Shown: positions 22,163 through 35,501 of the stretch, piece by piece
How the letters are laid out: each line of letters opens with the position of its first letter
How positions within the stretch are numbered: the stretch's first letter is position 1
Source of the DNA: Apostichopus parvimensis
Taxonomy: Eukaryota > Echinodermata > Holothuroidea > Aspidochirotida > Stichopodidae
Direction: 5' to 3'
Assembly (NCBI GenBank): GCA_000934455.1
Contig: KN887023.1
Span: forward strand, 40,188 to 75,688
Length of the DNA stretch: 35,501 nucleotides
Made by a program: the position numbers and the translations under genes
The notes under the pieces: generated by a model
What the model saw: only the letters and a program-made list of their open reading frames with translations
Databases searched by the model: none
Told to the model about the DNA's origin: nothing

Positions 22163-22320
22163 ATCTAAAATCAATTTGAGATATCTTATATAAAATTCAA
22201 GATATCGAAAATGCAATTTCTGATATCTCAAATTGAATTGAATTATCTTCAATATTTAGAGATATCTTTAATTTAATTCGAGATATCTGAAATTAAATGA
22301 AGATGTCTCTAACTATTGAA
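22163..22320. repeat. AT-rich repeat with palindromic GATATC words
   Basis: GAGATATCT, AAGATATCG and TGATATCTC-type words recur about every 20-40 bp, separated by AAATTGAATT-like spacers. It begins right at the gap edge, so the array may extend into the gap. Confidence 0.75.
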
Positions 22321-25300
22321 TAAATGTTAACATGGCGTTCCATACGCACGCACGTTTCGTATAGTTTTGTACCGAATACACGATCATAGAGCATAATATA
22401 ATGCTCTATGTACACGATACAATATTTGTGCTAAAATGATTCGTTCATGAAGGAAAGCATAAAACTATCCCATCGCGAGATAGATGGCAAACAAGGTTGA
22501 GATTTTTTTTCATGCCAGTCAAACTTACGTTTTGGTACACAGTAACGAACAAACCGAATAAGTATAGCAGTCCCACTATAGGGTGTTTCTCTAAGTTAAA
22601 CATAAAAATAACGACACCATATTATGAACTTCATTGTTGAATCTTCTCTTGAGCTATGTTGCTTTTGTTTTGGTGGTGGTAGTTCCTGTTGGCGTATTCT
22701 CTTAGCTGAACTCATTTCAAAACAAGGTATCCGTTTGGCGCATCTCATTGTTCATTGCGAGCTTCAGTCTAGTTTGTGTCTAGTTTGGTGTAGGTCAAGG
22801 TAAGGTGACTCTATAGGACACAAGTTAGCTAACCTGAAACCCTATCCATGTGATGATCGTGGACAAATATCCACCTTAAAATAGCTACAGATTGCGCCAT
22901 TTCGGAACAATTACGTCACCCCTTTTAGTCCCCTGTTAGTGGCACTGTCTAATTTGCTTTTTAAGTTATATATGAAAAATGAGAGTACACTATTGTTCAT
23001 CTAATATTTAGAATGAGGGTATGTAAAGGGAACCGCCACCTAATCAAATCTTTTGGCATTTATTACTCAATAACCCTCCTCTCCCCCCTCCCACAAGCTT
23101 TACATATTACAGATTTGACATCTGTAAGCTCGCTTCCACTCTTAAAAAAATAATAATAACTAAGACCCTTCTAAACAACTATTAATATTTATGTCATGGA
23201 CCTTTTTTCAGACATAAGTTTCAACACCTGTTGGGTCAGGGTAGGGATGGAAGGTTGATTGGTGGTTTTTAAGCTGGAAGTTATGGGTGGGGAAAGGTGG
23301 GAAAGTCGTGACAGGGGTCAGGAGGGTATGAGTGGGGTCAGGGACAGGGTCATGGTTTTTCTTTTATTTCTCTTCATTTTTGTTTTATTTCTTGTTTAGA
23401 GACATATTTTCAGTATTTTTATAGGGAGTGCTCAACTCATTAAGCCATAAAGGATTTTTAGAGCACTTCCTTTCACAACTCTTTGTATTTTTGTTACTTT
23501 ATATGTATTATTATCAACTGAATGTTGAAACAAATAAATAAATGCAATGAAATATAACATCGCTGATCAAAGATTTTGTTTTTGTTGAAAATATCGGAAT
23601 TATTGGGAACAGATGAAGGTTTCAGACACTTGTCAAGATAACACTTAACTGAACACAGAAGAAACCAATAAAAAACGAACACTACACACATTCTCTATTT
23701 ACATCAAAGTATTGATCAGTTTAGTTCAAACTGCATTATTTCGGCTTCCTTCAATCAAAGAAAACGTTTACAACAAACCGATTCATATTAGGTATACATC
23801 ATGGTCATTATTAGTTCTTTCATTTACGCATTAAGCATAGATACACGTCCCGATGGAACGAGAGACGAAATACAAAAGTGATCAATATCGCATGGTACGT
23901 ACCAGACATGCAGAATTTACAATGTACACACGTTTTCTTCGTGTTTATAGGAATAAATCCCTTCCTCCATCCCCCACCCCCCTCTTCACCATCTTCCTCA
24001 ATCGTCACTGATCCAAGCAATAAATATCGTAAAACTGAGAATGTAAGATAAAATGTGGTTTTCTAACTTGGGGTCAAAAGATGGTTGTGTGGGGTTAAAC
24101 AAGACCTAACAAGAACAATGGGCGGGGGTGGGGGGGGCATCAGCTTAACCCGAGTCCTTTTCAGGGCCCATGAACTGCAATTTGGAATTACCCCATCGAT
24201 GTCTGCTGTATGCAGCAATCCGACCCGCCGCTATAGTGTGTACTCACCGTTAAATTAATAGTCGCATTAAGTACAAGGATGTGAGTTGAAAGAGTTACCA
24301 GTAGCAGCACCAGTACATATATCTTGCACTGGTATATCTACACACTATAGAGATATACAGAATGCCATGAGTAAAAATCCGTTAAGGTGAGTAAAAAGTA
24401 TAAACATAGGAGATCTATAGAATCTCAGTATTCACTAGAAGCCTGTTAAAGCCAACATCAATTTTGAAACCTAAGTATTCAGTTTAATTCAACTAAACCC
24501 TGAAAATTCTCTCATGAAAATTTCGATCATGATTAAAAACTTGTGAGTTGCATTAGTGGATTGGAACACTCGGTCCCAAAAGAACATAAAAATTATTATC
24601 AATTCATCGAGATCAACAATAATCGAGAATGACATCCTCTGATCAGATATCTCTCTCTTCCTCTCCTCAATCTTGTCCCTCTCACTCCCTATTCTCACTC
24701 CCTACCCCCACCCCCTCCCTCACCCACACCCCTCCTTCTTTCAAGATGCTGACATTTTCCCATAAATAAATTTGACATCAATGTTTGCTTTTATATATTG
24801 TCCTAAATTTCTGAACTTATGTTTTGAGATGAAGAGTTTGTAATTATCCAAACATATCAACAATGTTACAACTTATCATTCAAAGCAGACAACTAACTTA
24901 ACCCATTGACATTGAAAAAGCCATGATTGTGTATGAAGCTATTCTGTAGCAAGCTGCCAAAAATGGTATATAAAAAAATCCAACCCTCCCCCACAATTTT
25001 TTTTTTTATACAAAAATAGAGGCAGCGTGTGAACATGAATTATAGATGTACGTTAAACAGGCTAAGCAACAAGATATAAAACTTTCTATACACACAACTG
25101 TTGCAAAACCATGTCTCATGCCCCCCCCCCCCTAATATCACTGGTTACCACTCTATCATACAACTGTTAATCTCTTTTTACGCAATTTTGTTTTCATATC
25201 TTGGCCCAAATACACATGTTATTTGTTTTTATGTAGGGTTTACCCACTTCTAAGGAATATATGTGACATTCTGGTTCTTTCACAGTGGCAAAACAAGAAA

Positions 25301-27691
25301 ATTTTTAAATATTTAAATGAGAATGAGTTGACATTAACTGGTAGGCTTGTTGACTACTATTGATTACAAATCACATTTTGTTGAATTGTACAGTTGCTAT
25401 ATATATGGTTTGTTGACTACTACCGATGAGTAATGTTGACATAAACTGGTAGGCTTGTTGACTACTATTGACTACAAGTCACATTTTGTTGTATTGTACA
25501 GTTGCTATATATGTATGGTCTGTTGACTACTACCAATGAGTAATGTTGGCATTTATTTTTTTTTCTTTCAAAATTAACAAGATGACAAAATGGTCACACA
25601 ATAATAGATACAGATTAAAACTCAGGGCTGTTTCGAGGATTTTATCCCAAAAAAGTGGGTAAATTAGGAGGTCAAGCAGTCAAAAAAAAAGAAAAAGAAA
25701 AAAAAAGAAGAGATATCGTTTGAACAGGGAATGTTTCCCAACTTACAAGCTGACAGAATAATTCTAATAGCGACTATATAGATGCCATACTACATGCTTA
25801 TTATGTAACAAACAGAATTGAATTAAAACAGAAAAAAAGTCAACAAAATATGGCATGATATATCATTTTAACAACAACATTAACTATTACCATCATTTCA
25901 CAACCTTCCATTATAGTTTCTCTAATTAACAGACACTGTCGTTCACAACTAAATAGATGAAAAGAAAGTTGAATTCTAAATTGGATTTGGTCTAAAGTGA
26001 TTCTTATTATCTTTGCATATTTGGTCTAAATTTAACCGACGGCATAATTCGACAATTTCTCCATATTCATCCTTACAAACTAACTACCGATGTTGGTTCA
26101 ATTGCCTAAATTATAATTTTTTTGTTACAACAATATTTTACTGTGATCTGATTTGGTGACAAATTGATCACTCGCACACCAACAATGGTATCACCTAAAA
26201 AAGTTCTTTTCTTTTTAGTGGGTAAAATTAGGAGAAAACAATGCATTTGATCAGCTGCATATAATTAATTAGGTGCATAAAGGTTTCGGTGATCATTTCC
26301 TCTTATGTTGCCCAAAAAAACGAAAAATGTAAATAGAAAGAAAAGAAAAAAAAAATTGGCAATATATAGATACATAAAAACACGACACAAGCCCAAAAAA
26401 TCTGTAATCTCAGCTTTGGCTCTTGTGAAATTAAGATATTCCCGGAAGACTGATTGATGTAAAGTCTCACAAACGAAAAATTAAAAATGGAATTTCCTTT
26501 GTTTCAAACGAGTAAGATTCTGTTTTCAAAATTTAACTGAAGAAGTAAGGCAAATGTCACCCTTTTAGTGACTCCCAGAACTTGCAAAAGAGGGCTAAAA
26601 TATTGAACTTTTAAACCGATATTTGCCCAAAGCCCCAGATACCCATCCGTCCACCCCTGTCCACGAGGGCTCACCGTCCTTGCAATTTCAATCCTTGAAC
26701 AAAAACTATCAATAGTATTTCACATGTGAATTCCCACAAAAAAAGACAAATTTGACAGTGCTAAGTTATCTCACAATACTTTTCTGGTGTTTAGATTTGA
26801 CACCCCTTTCGATACTTTAAAGGAGCATCCCGGCTTTCAATTATCGTTCTGGGTTCATCCCACAAAAGTCGTATGCAGCTATGGTTATAAGACAAGACGA
26901 GAACACAGTCCATTCTTGAAATTACTGCATTCTTGTAAAAGATTTGGGAAATGAACGGAACTCTGTGGGCAAGACTTTGGAATGATTTGACTAAACAACG
27001 ATAATTCATGTCTGCCTGGCAAGAAATCCAAGATAGACTTTATTTCCCTTCTAATCCATTCTTGGAAACAAAATTTCGTCAATGTGATATTTTCCATCAA
27101 AGCCGGACTGCTACTTTAAGTACTCCTTTCCCCTCTCATTACCATATCTCCTGTCTCCAGAGAATCATTTCAAGGTATTTTAATAAAGTGTCCTCTACAC
27201 GGTCTTCTTCGTCAAGAATTTCAGAAATGTTAGCCGCTGGGCTGAATGGCATAATAAAGCATTCAGCCCCCTGACCCTTATCTGCAAAATAGCAAATCTG
27301 TGACGACTTTGAAAAATGGTGCAAAAATATTATTTCGAGTCATTTTTCGTTTTCCCCCTTTCTGTTTGCAGATGGCTACAAGCTGAAGCTTCGCTGTGAT
27401 TTGTATGTTTTCACCATTAGCCTTTTTGGTTGGTTTCAGAGCAAAATCTTCGAGAAAAAAAGAAAGAAAAAAAAAAGGGTATTGAAATGCAACCTGCATT
27501 AACAAATGGTTTTTCGATATGACCAAATGACTTTCTCTTCGCTGAGAGTCATCCTTTAAACACTCCATTACTTTGACAAATGACCCTATCGATGGTCTGT
27601 ACTTGAAGTATTCAAAACACAACAACTCCATCTCCTTTCCTCCGAGGTATAAATGATGAGAACTTCCAAGACGAGTCCCGTCCTTCCGTAT
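22321..27691. other. Gene-free stretch; right end likely 3' UTR of the Tec kinase gene
   Basis: No domain signature on either strand. It holds G-rich words near 23230-23355, a polypyrimidine tract near 24650-24745, 12 C at 25121-25132, a 108-bp tandem duplication and A-rich tracts near 25681-25710. The part just below 27692 should be kinase 3' UTR; a - strand AATAAA lies at 27039-27044, but no cleavage evidence is available. Confidence 0.5.
25327..25550. repeat. Tandem duplication, unit about 108-110 bp
   Basis: The segment from GTTGACATTAACTGGTAGGC recurs at 25435, and a third copy starts and stops at 25545. Both full units contain TTGTTGACTACTA and CACATTTTGTTG, with few differences. Confidence 0.9.
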
Positions 27692-35022
<7,331 letters not shown>

Positions 35023-35344
35023 CTGAAAAGGATAAAAATAGTTGCATAACAAAGGTGAATAATATGACATAAACTATATTTCCTCATTCACCATGACAAC
35101 CGTTGTTATTCCCAATTATTTATCAAAAAAACAACAAAGAGAGCTCGATGTTTAAAATAAGTACAAATCTATAAACACCTCCATCATTTTTTCCAACTCA
35201 TTACGATTTCAATCATATATATTCATTTGCCTTTGTCGTTTACCTCCATTGCATTAACATAAAGTCTGTTCAAAGTATCTCTTCCAAGATCCGGCTTAAG
35301 GAATCACAAATGATTTCGAGTTGGTTAGCATCATGTTTGATCTC

Positions 35345-35501
35345 TAAAGTAAGGTAAAGTATGTCACCAAAACAGAACTAGTATTGTTCGATACAGGTGA
35401 CAAAACGCCTGGCATCCAAAAGTGGAATTACGACCTTCCTTACTGGTTTCGAACCTCTGGACATACAATCATCGCCCATAGCCTATAGTGGTTAGGGTGT
35501 C
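35345..35501 (-). repeat. Unclassified dispersed repeat, copy 2, running off the window
   Basis: On the - strand this matches 21379-21497 from ACC-CTAACCA through GTCCAGAGGTTCG to GGTGACATA, with about 40 extra bases in the middle. It carries GGTTCGAAACC, which fits the tRNA B-box consensus. It may be a SINE or part of a larger element; the window edge hides one end. Confidence 0.7.

Noticed and set aside
21574..22252. Frames of about 200 residues across the N gap
   Set aside because: Most residues are undefined N codons.
27278..27631. 117-residue - strand frame taken first as the last kinase exon
   Set aside because: The exon at 27790-27692 has a strong acceptor, the right phase and CWDE-KPEDRPSF with the proper spacing, so the lower frame is at best a duplicate or 3' UTR.
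35345..35501. tRNA gene at the right edge
   Set aside because: A B-box-like word and GTGGTTAGGGTGTC are present but on opposite strands, and no cloverleaf could be drawn.

Overview
The window is animal nuclear DNA: split genes with GT-AG introns of about 0.1-1.8 kb, AT-rich non-coding sequence, many microsatellites and homopolymer runs, and small DNA transposons. The encoded families (an ADAM-type disintegrin/Ig protein, an EDAR/EDA2R-like TNF receptor and a Tec-family tyrosine kinase) fit a metazoan. The repeat style and intron sizes suggest a marine invertebrate deuterostome such as an echinoderm, but that is inference and no species can be named from the sequence alone.

Region 1 (148-9705, + strand) holds eleven coding exons of one extracellular protein. 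The first two encode the end of an ADAM-type metalloproteinase module and only the first half of a disintegrin domain. An acidic Ser/Thr-rich linker and six Ig-like domains follow. Intron phases agree at all ten junctions, and phase-1 introns separate every pair of Ig domains. Both ends of the gene are missing from what can be read: the start lies before the window and no convincing last exon was found.

Region 2 (about 10736-13870, - strand) is a convergent gene with a signal-peptide exon, two TNFR cysteine-rich exons that resemble EDAR/EDA2R/TNFRSF19, and a possible short fourth exon. No transmembrane or death domain was seen. A perfect 59-bp direct repeat sits at the 3' end, and its copies have splice-like borders.

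Region 3 (13871-27691) has no recognisable gene. It holds three copies of a hAT-like MITE. One copy is split by an 885-bp long-TIR element flanked by a 9-bp duplication, which looks Mutator-like. It also holds a polypurine tract of about 0.7 kb, long G/C homopolymers, a 490-bp assembly gap and several tandem repeats.

Region 4 (27692-35022, - strand) carries seven exons encoding a complete Tec-family tyrosine kinase domain up to the stop codon. The upstream regulatory domains would lie beyond the right edge. Its introns carry two copies of a second hAT-like MITE and a 111-bp tandem repeat.

The three genes are all in cell-surface or signalling families, but nothing in the sequence shows that they act together.
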